Origin: Calliopum simillimum
Taxonomy: Eukaryota > Arthropoda > Insecta > Diptera > Lauxaniidae
Direction: 5' to 3'
Length of the DNA stretch: 64,000 nucleotides
NCBI GenBank assembly: GCA_951812925.1
Contig: OX638370.1
Span: 1,202,001 to 1,266,000, forward strand
Part shown: positions 23,639 to 36,882 of the stretch, piece by piece
Position numbering within the stretch: position 1 is the stretch's first letter
Layout of the letters: each line of letters begins with the position of its first letter
Notes under the pieces: model-generated
Told to the model about the DNA's origin: nothing
Seen by the model: only the letters and a program-made list of their open reading frames with translations
Database searches by the model: none
Translations under genes and position numbers: made by a program

Positions 23639-23642
23639 ATAT

Positions 23643-26224
23643 ATATTTGCAATTATAATCCATGGTATGGTCACCGAAACATCTGTGTGCCACGCCCTGC
23701 ATTGTGTTGTATAAAATGGCGGCATATTTAAATTAGAGAGAGCACGAGACTTTAATGAATTTATTGGATTTTCATTTATTTTTAAATGAAATGAACTGTT
23801 TGTGGGTGGCAGTAGGAGTCTGATGGCGTCAATAAGTCGCAATACAACGGACTTGTGGCCAGTTCAATGAATAGCGAAAAGTGTGGGCGCCAGTTTTTTG
23901 CTAATGAGCAGCGTATTACTGTTGAAAATCCTCCATCATTTTAAAGTGGTTATTGGTTGTCGTGTTGTTCGTGTAGCTTTTTTCAAGTATATTCGATAAC
24001 AAAATTTTATGTTTTCGGTTGTTTCGGTATCATTTATGTTGAGCTTGGAAAATGTATTGGTTGGTGGCCATATTACAAAAAATTTTAATTATATTTGGGT
24101 CAAGTGCTGGCCATACGGGAGTCAATTAGTGCGGCCTTAATTAATGGGCTAACATTAAATAGACTTTCAGCAGAAATTAATTTATTTAATTTAAAGCAAT
24201 ACATTTTAGAAAAAGTTCAAAAGAATGCTACAACTAATGAAATGTGCCTGCGATTCCTAAGTAGCAATATCGTTTAACTTTTTACAAATAAAAACAATGA
24301 AAACAATTTAGTAAAAATGTTAAACTTTTGTGTCGAGTATGTTAATGATCCAATGTCAACATATATGTATGTGTAAACATACAGAAAATGAGCAAATGCA
24401 ATCCAATTTATCCATTCAAAATCGAACGAAACACTCAGACATCCCTATTACCAAAATCCTATTCAAATCCATGAACAAATTCAAAGCAAAATGCATTCAT
24501 TCCCCCGGAAACACAAAAACTTTAAAACATAACAGAGATATAAGCAAGAAGTGGCATCCGAATCTTGCAACTCAAATGCCAAAGATGCCAAGGATACCGA
24601 TTGAATCATCATTACGAAATAAAGAATTGTGCAAACAGTTGCCGAACAATGAAAAGCAAAAGAAATGTACAACGTTTGCAATCAAATGTTGCCATAAATT
24701 CTAGAGGTAGCAAGGGTAATGTATGCTGTGGTCATTTAAAACTCAAATATTTAAACAAAGCAAAAAGCACAATGGAATATTACATTGTGTAAAATATATG
24801 CTGGGAATTATTTTACATAACACAATATTAATTAAATTTAATTATTCAAATATGCTTCTTTGGAGACTATTTCGGGTTTTTCACTGTATCGAATCCATGG
24901 TTAACCCAAAAGCGTGTACCACGAAGATCTCTAAACGTTTAAGCCACACAACAAATCTGTGGAATGAACTTCTTATTTCTTTAAATTCAGTCTTTTGTAC
25001 CTTTTGACGCTGGAGAATTTTGAGATATCCTTGCTTGATGTTGGAGAACTGCTGTTTTCAGACTTATGGCGTGCTACAGGAAAAGTTAAATGCTCTTTTT
25101 TTTAATGGCAATGGAAAGTACACTCTTTCTTATGAAAATATACCTTTCCAATAGAGTACTTACTTTCCGAGTTATAATCCTTTGAAGAGAATGTATTTCA
25201 GCCCCATTCAGAGTAGTCCTCTGTAGTTAAGTTTTTACCATTTAAAGAAAGTCTGTTCGATAAGAAAATAAAAATAAAATGTTGGCAAATAAATCAACAA
25301 AATGTTGAAGTTCTGTAAACAATATAAAACAAAAACCAATTCAGTATTTGTTTTTGTTTTTATTTGAAGCAAAAATCAAATCAAATACCCAAGTTCCCCA
25401 GCATCTCAGTTCATTATTAGTTTTGGCTGCAGATTCAAGACAAATTGGCTTGAAATTTCAAATTCGCTTCTACAATTTTTGCTCATCTCAATATAAAAAA
25501 AATAAAGACGTTGAAAGTAAGGGATTTGTTACAAAACCGTTGTACAATCGAAGCAGGATATCACGTGGTGGTGCAGAAAGGCTACAGAAGGTGGTGACGT
25601 TGGGGCGTCACAGAAAATAGAGCAGGAAAACTTATAAATTCAGAAATTGCAATTGAATTTTCATTTGCTTTGATTTATGTATGATGACTGCTATGGATAC
25701 CAAGCTGGCAGCTGCTGCTGCTGTTGCTATCGATGATATTGTTGCTGCTATTGTGTCCCTGTGTGTGTGTCCAATGTGCTCTGAATGTCGTTGACTCTGT
25801 TGCATATGCATTCATCAAAAAGAGTTGACTTTATTTTGTTTGTGATTGGAAATAATTTTCCTTTTTCTTTCATTTTTTATTTGAAAAGGACAGAAGAACA
25901 GAACAGATTGTAATACAAAATTAAATTAAAGGATTTCGTAATTCGGGAACCAATTTTATCATGGATTTTTAAGGCTTTTAAGAAGTTTCAAAGAGCAAAA
26001 AAACGTAATACCTTGAAAGAAAAATAATTTAATTTATTATTAGTTTGTACACGGAGAAAAAAAATAGTACTCGTTACTTTATTTCTCATAAATTTTACCA
26101 GAATTTCAAGTCACCTTACTGTTTTAGTCAATTCAGAATGTATGTTTGCTAGTAATTTTTTTGAAAAAAAATTGGCGTGATATTTACCTTACTGTATAGT
26201 TCAAACAACAAAAAAAAAAAATTA
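23643..26224. other. Non-coding stretch
   Basis: No supported gene. Open frames of up to 124 codons (24330-24704) have Lys/Cys-rich background composition and no family resemblance. Short CTG/GTT repeats at about 25708-25750. Confidence 0.4.
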
Positions 26225-26227
26225 GCT

Positions 26228-26310
26228 GACCGGCGCCGGGGTACGAACCCTGTCCCTTCCGTATGATAGTCAGATACATATCCTCTGCGCTGCTTACGCA
26301 TGTGATGTAG
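26228..26310 (-). ncRNA. tRNA-like sequence, probably the head of a SINE
   Basis: On the minus strand GTTCGTACCCCGG contains a good B box (GGTTCGTACCC), preceded by GCGCAGAGGATATG in A-box position and a possible anticodon arm around ACTATCATACGG. The acceptor stem does not close convincingly, so a tRNA-derived repeat or pseudogene is more likely than a functional tRNA. Confidence 0.5.
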
Positions 26311-26319
26311 AAGCAAAAA

Positions 26320-28740
26320 AATTTGTATATAAAAAAAATGTCTGTCCAAAAATGGAAATTGTTGCTACAATTGAGAAGTAATCGAAAAAAAAGTAATATT
26401 TCCATTTTTCCTTTTATTTTCAGAAATCAATAAAATGTGATTAAAAAAGGTAGCATACTTTTTTAAAAAAATATGGTTATGCATAAAAATACCCTAAAAA
26501 ACTGCCTTACAATCGCGTTCTTACACATTTAAAAACTTTCATATTAATGGAGATAACTGAGTTTGAAATTTGGAAATGTTACCTTTTGTCAGGAAATGTT
26601 GGAAATTTTACTTTTTGATAATCATTAAACTGAAATGATGCCTTGTGGGAGCAATAGAAGCAACTGAAAATATTCGACAAAGGCTATGATTAGTGATTAG
26701 TATTAAATAGGCAAATGTAATTTTTCGTCAGAACTAAAAAAAAATTGTAATTGGAGTGGAAATGTTACTTTTTGTTCGGAAATCGACGAAAACGCGGTTT
26801 TCTTGGGAACTGTTATTCTTTGAACGGCCAAATTCAACTGGAATGTGTAGTTCATAGATTTACATACGATTGTTCAACTACTCCTCAATTATAAAAGTCA
26901 AAATGATTTTATATTTTTATGATATTTACCTTACTCGAGTAAGATGACAATTATGACACTCATTTTTGTGCGTGAAAAAAATAAAGTTATTTTGACTAGA
27001 ATTATAAAATCAAAATGGTCATACATTTTTTTTCCGAAAGTATAAATTACTTTGCATAAAGTCAAATGTAGGAAATTTGTAGTAAATATTCCTTTATTAT
27101 TTAACTACATTTTATTTGTAAATATGAGGTTAGGGATCCATCAAATAGTTCTTAGGTAAGGTAAATTATACTTGAAATTTAGTGTTGATTACTTTAATTT
27201 TTCGACTAGCCGAGTGGAGTAAAAATTATGATGCGTATTTTTGGATACTTTTTCTCATGTATGTTTTCATTGCATAGTTTTAAGCTTTCATTTCACAAAA
27301 ATTATATATTGCATATTTCTAGGCATTTGCATTTTATTAATAATTTTTTAAGCTTTTACTGAAAGCAGTCGGAATTCGAAAACATTTAGTAAAAAAAAAC
27401 ATACCGCATAACCATATTTCATACTCTTTCCACTCATGTAACTTGCAACATTTTAAAACCAAAGATTTATAATTAATGTTTCATTGCATAGTTGTAGGCG
27501 CAGCCGCATATATATTTCGCATGTAACACATTTTTAGGCGGTATTAAAAAACACATGTTGTTGCATTTAGTTTTCGCAATAAATTTGGATGCCAATTATA
27601 TTTTAAATTAATTTAGGGATTTTTTCACTTGGACAAGTAAGCAAACTGCACAAATTAGCGTACTTTTCAATTGACGCGGAGGGCAACAATGTGTGGGACT
27701 AATTTGATTATTTACAAATGATGAAATGCGAATGATTCGCATGCCTAGGGAACTATTAAAAGAGCGCATTTTCAGTGTTTCCGCGGGATATTTTCAGGAA
27801 AATAAACGCATATACATATATGTATGCATGTACTTACTTATGTATGTGCGCGTTAAATCTCTTTTTTATAAATGAATGACTCATGCTTTACGAAGTCTAT
27901 GCGGTCACTAACAATTGGCTCTACGTTTAATGCCTAATCATTGTATAGAAGATTAGCAAAAGTGGTAAAGGATGTTCGCTAGCCCAACACAATTTTAAAT
28001 AAATAAATTAAATCACAATTTATTTTATCTAGTGCGCGTCATAGTTTATTTAAGCAAAAGCCTTATTTATCAGCTACGCATATGTTTTATTAAATGAAAA
28101 CAACGCTATTATATTAAGAAACTTGACAAATCTCCCACAAATACTCGCAAATGCGCTAGCTGAATATATTTATATTGGTATGTAAAAATATTCAAGAAGC
28201 CTCTAAAACAATGCAAATACCATGCGAACTCGTACGCTTAAACCGAGACAGAAATACTGCACGCCAAAACCAATACATGCATAAGTACTGTTTTGTATGT
28301 TTACACACTCCAAACGAGATACATCAATCGATGTAAAAATTTATTATCTTAACTTACACTTTAAATTTAGACTTTGAACCAAAGTATGAAATTAGAAAAT
28401 TATTTTTTGTTCCGATGAAGCTGCCTCAAATTTAAAAGCGTCTTATTTATCCTTAGGCCGTTCTTAAAATTTATCAATTAGAGATAAACAACAAAAGTAA
28501 AGCTTACTGACCCCAGGGAATAACGTAGAGGCATTCTCTGCATATTTTGGGATCTTTTTACTGTAAAAATGCTGCTCTTATTCAAAATATGGTATCCTCA
28601 AAATCAAAATTTTGTTTCCATTTCCCGACAAAGATTTACTTGCATTTCGCAGTCAAATTTTTCTTCGAACTTAAGTAAAATCTTAAAAATGAGAAATAAC
28701 TTGCTCCCAGGGGATAAAAAGTTTTCAATTGGTGTGAGTA
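26320..28740. other. Non-coding stretch
   Basis: Very AT-rich; no coding or structured feature recognised on either strand. Confidence 0.4.
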
Positions 28741-28744
28741 TCAA

Positions 28745-29255
28745 GCATAAAAATTTTAGTTCCGATCGAAAAATATTTGATCGTGCCACAGGACGTTGAA
28801 AGTCGGAAAAACGCTATTTATATGAAAATATGTGGCTTTAATCGAAAGAATTTATCCTGTCTTTCAAACTATTTGTGAATGAGATTCGGTACGTATATGA
28901 ACAATACTTGAGTTAATTGCATCCAATTTCAAAAATGGGCGATTTCACGTCCCCTACACCCGAAATTCGTCATATCTCTGAAATGTACCGAATCTCATTC
29001 ACCTGAGTCCAATATTTTCAGAGATATGACGAATTTCGGGTGTAGGGGGCGTGAAATCGCCCATTTTTGTAATTGGATGCAATTAACTCAAGTATTGTTC
29101 ATATATGTACCAAATCTCATTCACTTATGGCAAATAGATTAAAAGATAGGATTAATTCTTTCGATTAAAGCCACATATTTTCATATAAACACCGTTTTTC
29201 CGACCTTCTACGTCAAATATTTTCCGATCGGAACCAAAATTTTTACGCAAAAATT
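28745..29255. repeat. Long palindrome, arms about 250 bp
   Basis: The left arm (28745-28990) and right arm (29003-29255) are inverted copies with few mismatches around a short centre. A GTACCGAATCTCATTCAC motif occurs in both the arms and the centre, so several foldings are possible. No clear terminal target duplication was found. Likely a foldback-type element or its remnant. Confidence 0.75.
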
Positions 29256-29259
29256 ATAC

Positions 29260-30990
29260 CTAATATAAAGACTAACTTTCGTTCAAATGTGGTACCACAT
29301 GAAATAATTAAATGAAATATTTTTAGGATAGCAACGCCATCTAACCTTTGTACACGCTTTTGAAAAGTAGGTAAAAAAGACCGTCAGTCAGTGCGATTCA
29401 GAAGCGCTTTTTGGTTAAAGACATGAAAACTTTTTCAAAAGAACAAAAACACTACAATTAGCGAAATTCTATACTGCCCTATTAAAGTTTGTTCAACTAT
29501 TGCGTCAAAGGCCAACTAAACAAATGACACTGGTGGTGGTAGATTGCGGTGGCGCCGGTTATAAGCAGTAGAGGGCTAGAAATGGACAATAGTTATGAAT
29601 GCAATGGCCGCCGTTATGATTGCCAAGATAAATTTTGCACCAGATTCTAAGCCACCATAAAAAGGAATTGCTGCTGTGCAACGCATTCACAAAATTTTTC
29701 CATTTACCACTCAGTTCCATAGAGCCATACATCCACTTGCCCCTCTCCGTACAACTGGCGAGCATTTGTATGTTGTGCCAAACCGAAATGTCCGTCGTCG
29801 TTTTCCATTTCATGCCAATTCTCAAACGCAATTCAACGCAATTTATACACTTCACTCAACTGCGTTACCAGACTGCTCCTAGTCAGTTGCAATGACTATA
29901 TGCTGCTAGAACCTTCAGCAACAACAACAACAACAACATCAACACTGGCTGATGTCGACTGCATCAGGAGCAACGTAACGATGTCATGACTAACAACATG
30001 GCCAACAAGCCTGCATAAAACATAAATTACATTTTTCCGCCCTTTATTTCGATATGATACGCTGGGATGCAACCACGTTCAGTCAGCCAGAGAGCCAGTG
30101 AACCAACCAACGAGCTTTAGTGGCATTAGAGAAATGGAAAAATATTTCAAATGGTACAGCCGGGATACGTTTGGTTCTTCTTTTTTCTTTGATTTTATTT
30201 TTCTTCACCCTACAGGTAGTCATACTCGTAGTGTATTTTAATTTTTAAATGTCTATATATATATTTGGCCTGTTAAAAGAAATACAATCGGACCACAAAA
30301 ATCTGGTAATACAGAATTTACCATATATCTGAATCCAATCAGATCATTTAAGCATCACTAAACACGTGAACATACAGATGTAAGGCGCTTAAGCTTCGAC
30401 CAAGTTGATATTAACACATTTACCTTCTGATTTTTTAATACCACAATTTTCATGGAGATTTTATATTGTCGAGGATTGTTGTAGCCAGCTTAGGGGTACA
30501 GTCGCCGCAGAGTATAAAATAAATTGGAAATTTTTGAACTTGTGCGACGACGATACGGTAGCGGATGTATTGACCGGCCTATTAACGATGGATTTTTTAA
30601 GCTTCAACAAAAGGTGCCACGGTATCAATGAAAGCAGCAGTCAAGTGCGAAGATCAATGCAACTACAAAAATAATTCCATAGAGAATTTTATTTAGAATC
30701 GATTTGACTTTTTAAGCCGTATTGCACATTGCTCCAATAGCAAATTCAATTACATTGTTGATGCTGGCTACACATAGAAAATTATTTAGGGCAATTCAAA
30801 ATGAACATTTGAAATTTCAATTGTTTTTGATACTTTCTTAAATGGACATTTTAAATGTATTCCTAAAAATGAACACATTTTGAAACAAAGAAGTAAACGA
30901 AGAATAAAAAAATTTTAAAGTCTAATAATATCTTAACACTAGAATAAGAATTTGAAAAGGGGTTGGAATCCAGTCAACAAATGACGCCAC
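29260..30990. other. Non-coding stretch
   Basis: Includes a CAA-rich run at about 29921-29938. The 89-codon frame at 30405-30674 has no recognised domain. Nothing else supported. Confidence 0.4.
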
Positions 30991-30995
30991 GGCTT

Positions 30996-32335
30996 ATTAG
31001 TCTATTGATTATGTCAAATGAAAAGGAACTAAGATGTATACGGGTTTTTATTACAGAAATCGGTAAATGGTTCATTTAGGAAAAAAAAACTGCAAAGTGT
31101 TATTAATTAGGGTGTGGAAATCAGAGAGGGGAGCAGGGGCATCCTTTAGAGTTTATTCTCTATATCTAGCGAGCAAAGCAAAAAGTTCGATATTTTCTGT
31201 AGAAAACTTTTTGTAGAGAATTAAATTTCCCATCAAAATAGCTTTTTTAAAAAATTTTAAAACTAATTACTTATGCTAAAAATAGTACAGTCATTTGGTA
31301 GTTTTACCTGGAAAGTCTTGCGTGATTTTTGCAAATTTGTTATTTTATAGATTTCGATGTGAATTTCAACATTGCTACCTCGAGATTGGAAAAATGGCGT
31401 CCAAAATCAGTTTGTTACAAATATCTTTTTAACGGTTACATTTAGAGAAAAATATTGTGGCGCAATATTGTAGCTTATAAAAATGACCTCATAATTGTTT
31501 CCGTACGACTTATAACTCAGGAGATATCCTAATTCAAAATTTGAAAAAAATTAGTAACTTTTGCATGCCGCTTATCAGTGGGCACAGTGATGTGTTGAGC
31601 TTAAAATTACGATAACTCATGAACGGTGAGACACACGTTCAAAATAAAAACACCTATTTATAGGGAACTACTTTCACTATATGCTTCATTTTATTTTTTT
31701 TCTTACATGACCTATAGTTTAGGAGATATTTTTTCAACAAACCTTAAATTTGGAAAAAAACCGTTTTTTCAAAATAGCTCCAAAATGGTTCGTCCTAGAA
31801 AAAAAATTGTTCATGCATTTTGTAGACCGTTCAATTTCCTATAAGGGTCTCTCTAAATGTAACCGTTAAAGAGATATTTGTAAAAAACTGATTTTGGACG
31901 TCATTTTTTCAGTATGGCGGCGAGAGCGAACACGACTCGAGGTAGCAAAGTTGAAATTCTAAAAGAGCACATCGAAATCTATAAAATAACTCATTTGCAA
32001 AAATCCCGCAAAACTTTCCAGGTAACATCATTTTATTCTCCCAAATGATTGCACTAAAATGTTGAAACCAAAAAAAAAAAGTACAAAATTTTCGAATCCT
32101 TGTATTTTTTACTCTTTTGCCTAAAACTTTTTAGAGTTAGAGATAAGTAAAGACATAGCTTAATATAAAAAAAGGAGATAAAACTTCCTTAATGCTTTGT
32201 TAAAAAATATTTGAGTTAAAAATTGACTGAAATGTGGCTACCCGAACATGGAGATTATTTTTATGCGGTAAGAAAAACTATTGTAATTCAAAACCAAGGC
32301 ATCTAGGAAAAAAGTGTATAAGGCAAAAAATGCTT
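30996..32335 (+). repeat. Dispersed repeat family R1, copy 1
   Basis: Shares blocks with minus-strand sequence at 40385-39700 and with plus-strand 38640-38860: TCTATTGATTATGTCA, TTATTACAGAAATCGGTAAA, TATCTAGCG, AAATTTCCCATC, TGTTGAAACCAAAAAA. Non-coding. It is interrupted by the foldback at 31283-32056; the copy near 40090 shows the uninterrupted join. Confidence 0.65.
31283..32056. mobile_element. Foldback element inserted in the R1 repeat
   Basis: Ends TAGTACAGTCATTTGG (left) and, inverted, TAGTGCAATCATTTGG (right). Arms of about 200 bp include ACCTGGAAAGT and GTAACCGTTAAA blocks in inverse orientation. Comparison with the R1 copy near 40090 places the insertion inside GCTAAAAATGTTG with a 3-base overlap (AAA), a low-information target duplication. 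No protein is encoded. Confidence 0.65.
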
Positions 32336-33349
32336 AGAATCTCCCAAACAAGAAATGTGATTTTTTTTAGAATTTTTGAGAAGATTTGATAATGTATCGT
32401 ATCGATAATACTGTGTCATAAATTGATTTTAGCTTTTTTCTTCTTTAAAAAATAATAAAAGTTGCAATTGATAGATTGGAAAGAGCAGATGCCTGAAATA
32501 TGGCAGTTTTGGATTGTTTAAAAAGTAAAGCAAATTATAAAATTGTGTAAATTCTCATTTAAATAGTGAATGGGTATAGAAATAGAAATGGGTTTTTATG
32601 CCAAAGGCTTTTCCCATTAAAAAAAGGTTTCCCTGTTTATTTTTATTTCCAAAAGGTACCGAGGAGGTAAAGTATACGAAACAGATAATTTTCCAAAAAC
32701 TGATAAAAAAAAAAAATCACACGTATTTCTTGGACGATTTTAAGCATTTTTTACGTTTTTTGCTTTTTTTTTTTTGCATTATTTCACCGCGAGTTATTTC
32801 CTAACGCCTTAAAACAAACATGCCTCCCCACACAGAATTTGATATTCGAATGCTTTTGCAACCTTCAAAAATAATTATGTAAGCGCTTCTAAATTTCTAT
32901 ATGAACAAGCGGCTTAGATGTGCTTTCTTAAGAAGCTCTTGATATTTTTCCGCTTGCGTAACTACTATACAATTCAGAAGTTTTGCTTTTCCGGCTCCTT
33001 CCTTTTGCTCTCTATCGCATTTTTATTTTTATATTTTTCTTACAACATTGAAAGGCGATTATGAACGAGGTGTATGCAAAACTGCAGAAACAAGAAATGC
33101 ACACACCCACACATAAACGACATATATTGATGACAACATGCGATGACAAGTGCAACATCATTTTCTATCCAATACATGCATACATTGAGAAATGTGTAAT
33201 CAATATAAACACAAATACAAATGTTGCGATTACAACTACTCCAACTGCAGCTGCTACTGTTCGACACAACTGTCATTGTCAGCACCAGTGTACAGCATCG
33301 CTATCTGCTGTTGCTGGAAAGACACAAATCGACAGTACAAAAACCGTTT
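32336..33349. other. Non-coding stretch
   Basis: AT-rich, with CAACTG/GTTG simple sequence near 33215-33310. No gene supported. Confidence 0.4.
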
Positions 33350-33718
33350 TTATCCTTTACACCCAGGATATATTCAATTTGTCCTTCCGTTTGTAACGCA
33401 GAGAAAGAGGCGTGGCAGATATGGAAAGCTATATATATTCTTGATCGTCGTCACTTCCTGAGTCGATATAGCCATGTTCACCTGTCTGTCTGTGGAAATA
33501 TTTTTCAAGAGAAAACTAAGCAAGATATTTCGAAAAAATTGTAGAGTGGCTTCGTTGCAAAAACTCAAAAGGAAACATTAAATGCATCTTTATGAGCATT
33601 ATTTATGATTATGAAACCAAAGTACACACAAAAACTAGGGATGTTGCTCCAAGCTCTGAACAAAAACTTTGTGAATGCAGACAAGAGGGCGTGGTACCTC
33701 CCATATAAGCAAAAATGC
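33350..33718 (+). mobile_element. Helentron/DINE-1-like element, copy B, truncated and diverged
   Basis: Begins TTTACACCCAGGATATATTC and keeps TTTGTAACGCAGAGAAAGAG and the GTCTGTCTGT start of the microsatellite. Only one 142-bp-type unit (GGGCGTGGTACCTCCCATAT) remains, and the 3' hairpin and CTAG end are missing. The oldest-looking of the five copies. Confidence 0.75.
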
Positions 33719-34700
33719 TTATGAAAACAAAGTTTATAAAATTGTTTGTTGGGCTGTTGGTATCACAACACCAACAAAGAGCAGACCCATAGGAAATCGC
33801 TAAGATATCGATGCATGCACATGCTGTCAATAGAAAATGACGATGTAAATAACAATAAAAAATTCCTTTTCGCAGAATTGAAAAACGCAAAATGCGCTTT
33901 ATTCGCACTGAATTTCAACCATTTTTCTTTCCGTTCAATCAGATTGAATAGCACCAACAGATGAGCTGATGCTGTTTTTATCTAAATTTTTGACTGTTTG
34001 CATTTTGTTGCTACCAACAATGAAGGACGGACGGGCAGTAGGAAGTTGATGCTGTACACGACAAAACTGATGTTGTTGCTAATGTTGTTGTTGTTGTTTT
34101 AGCCAAGTGATAATCATGTTGATGACTTTGTGGCAACTGAAATTGTTGATTGCTAGTCAATCACATGTTGGTGCTGCTTGTTGTTGCCTTGCAAAGGGCG
34201 ACTTTACTGGTAAACTGTTTGATGGCTTTTGACAATGAAAGCAACAGCATCAACACTGTCAACATCGGCAAGAACAAAGTCAATATCAGCAATATAGCAA
34301 CGTCGGCAAGAACATTTATAGCCAACGTTTCCGTGTAATTGATTCGTTTTACTGAACTTGGCAATAGGGTAAATACACATTTTTATAAAAACATTTTAGA
34401 TACAAATACAAAGATACCAATGTCTAAGTATCTTGACTTTTGCAAAACTGTTCAATTAAGTTTTGTAAAAAACAATTTGGTTTATAACTGAAACAGCTGT
34501 AAATATTTCTTGTTGGACACATAAAAATCCGTAAACGATTCGTGAACCAATTGGAGAATTACAATTACAAAAAATGTTAAAATATTCCCTCTCTAATTAT
34601 ACTATTGTCAATAGTTTACACCAAAAATGTGATCTGATTGCCACCATACAATTCCTATATAAAATGGGTCGCTGATTGCAAAAAAATATTTTTTGTTTTT
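33719..34700. other. Non-coding stretch rich in GTT/AAC
   Basis: Microsatellite-like TGTTGTTGTTGTT at about 34083-34100 and scattered CAACA. No gene supported. Confidence 0.4.
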
Positions 34701-34834
34701 ATACCCTACACCCAGGGTATATTCACTTTGTCCTTCCGTTTGTAACGCAGAGAAGGAGGCGTGGCAGGTATAGAAAAGTATATATATTCTTGATCAGCGT
34801 CACCTCCTGAGTCGATATAGCCATGTCCGTCTGT

Positions 34835-34897
<63 letters not shown>

Positions 34898-35540
34898 GCT
34901 GGCTGTGTGTTGAAATACACTTTTTGGGAAAACTGAGCAAGATAATTCAATGAAATTTGGTACGCTGCCTCCGTCGTCAAAGTTGGCTCGGGGGATTGAA
35001 AATGAGCAAAATCGGTCAACGGACACGCCTACCGCCCATACAAAAATTATATTCAAAATGCAATTTTAGGAGTATTATTCACGACAATGCAACCACAATA
35101 CATATAAGTACTACGAATTGTAAGCGCAAGCTCTGATAAAAATTTGAGCGAATTCGGACAAGAGGGCGTGGCACCTCCCATATAAGCAAAAGCTTCAAAA
35201 CGCTATACTGAAAGCGTTTTTTGAGATATTCGAACCAAATTTGACTCAGACACTAAGAATTATAAATGAAAGCTCTCAGCAAAAATTGGGTGAAATCAGA
35301 CAAGGGGGCGTGGCACCTCCCATATAAGCAAAAGATTCAAAATGCTATACTGAAAGAGTTTTTCGAGATAATCCAACTAAATTTCACTCTGACACTAAAA
35401 ACTATAAATGCAAGCTCTGAACAAAAACTGGGTGTACTCGGACAAGAGGGCGTGGCACCTCCCATATAAGCAAACTTTTCAAAATACTGCAGTGTAGGGT
35501 ATTTATTTTTTGGCCAGGCCAAAATTTACACCCTTACTAG
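34701..35540 (+). mobile_element. Helentron/DINE-1-like element, copy C
   Basis: Complete: ATACCCTACAC start, GGCT microsatellite (about 34837-34904), three 142-bp-type units, GTGTAGGGTAT, GGCCAGGCC hairpin and CTAG end, followed by a T-run. Very similar to copies A and E, so it is probably young. Confidence 0.85.
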
Positions 35541-36096
35541 TTTTTTTTTTCTACGGATACGTTTTCGAGAAACCCAGTGGGGTTCTTCGGGGGTTGCAAA
35601 AAGATGACCTTATTTCAAAAAATTTTGTTTTTTCTTTTGAAAAATCGAAAAAAAAGTTTTTCAATTCCGATATATTCTTGAAAAAAAATTCTTTAAAAAT
35701 AAAAAACTTCATTGGGCAAATGTCCAAAGAATTTCAATAAAAAAAGGTAGGTACAACCAAGAAAATCGATGGATAAGTAGCGAAGTTATAACCAATTAAG
35801 TGAAAATTCAAATTTTACTCTATTTTTGTAATTTTCTTGCATGCGCCCAACGGGAAACGGAAGCGCATTGAAACGACTTCAGTTGCGCTTCTAGGGAAGC
35901 AAAAAGCTGCTTCCAGTGCTGTTCTCACTGCTTTTTTTTTTAACACAGCATGTCCTAGCAGAGATGCACATCTTCAGAAGCACATGAAATACGCTACAAA
36001 TACGCTTCCGTGGAAGCACACATTTGGAAGCAGATCAAATACGCTTCCGTGGAAGTTTTTGAAAATTTTAAGTTCCATTTCACAAAAATTATTTTT
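35541..36096. other. Spacer between two Helitron-like copies
   Basis: A T-run, then AT-rich DNA with a short repeat AAATACGCTTCCGTGGAAG at about 35998-36018 and 36036-36056. No gene supported. Confidence 0.5.
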
Positions 36097-36882
36097 ATAC
36101 CCTACACCCAGGGTATATTCACTTTGTCCTTCCGTTTGTAACGCAGAGAAGGAGGCGTGGCAGATATAGAAAATTATATATATTCTTGATCAGCGTCACC
36201 TCCTGAGGCGCTATAGCCATGTCCGTCTGTCTGGCTGGGTGGCTGGCTGTGTGTGGAAATACATTTTTTGGGAAAACTAAGCGAGATAATTCAATGAAAT
36301 TTGGTGCACAGCCTCCGTCGTCAAAGTTAGCTCGGGGGATTGAAAATGGCCGAAATCGGTCAACGGACACGCCTACCGCCCATACAAAAAGTACATTCAA
36401 AATGCTACTTTTGGATTATTTTTCACGATAATGCAACCAAAATACACATAAATACTACAAATTGTAAGGGCAAGCTCTGAGCAAAAACTGGGCGAATTTG
36501 GACAAGAAGGCGTGGCACCTCTCATATAAGCAAAAGCATCAAAATGCTATACTGAAAGCGTTTTTCGAGATAATCGAATTAAATTTTACTCAGGCACTGA
36601 AAATTATAAATGCAAGCTTTAAGCAAAAACTGGATAAAATCGGACAAGAGGGCGTGGCTCCTCCCATATAAGCAAAATGTTTAAAACGTTATTCTGAAAA
36701 CAGTTTTTGAGATAATCCAACCAAATTTCACTCAAATACTTAGAACTATAAATTCAAACTCTGAGAAAAACTGGGTGAATTCGGACAAGAGGGCGTGGCA
36801 CCTCCCATATAAGCAAAATTTTCAAAATACTGCTGTGTAGGTTTTTAATGTTTGGCCAGGCCAAAAGTAACACCTTTACTAG
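36097..36882 (+). mobile_element. Helentron/DINE-1-like element, copy D
   Basis: Complete termini (ATACCCTACAC; GGCCAGGCC hairpin; CTAG), but the GTCT/GGCT array is short (about 36224-36250), the 142-bp-type units are diverged, and the 3' subterminal repeat reads GTGTAGGTTT. An older copy than A, C and E. Confidence 0.85.

Noticed and set aside
24330..24704. 124-codon frame rich in Lys, Cys and Met
   Set aside because: No domain, no splice or promoter context, composition like random AT-rich sequence.
26228..26310. A functional tRNA gene
   Set aside because: The B box is good but the acceptor stem does not pair and the anticodon arm is poor; kept only as a tRNA-like repeat.
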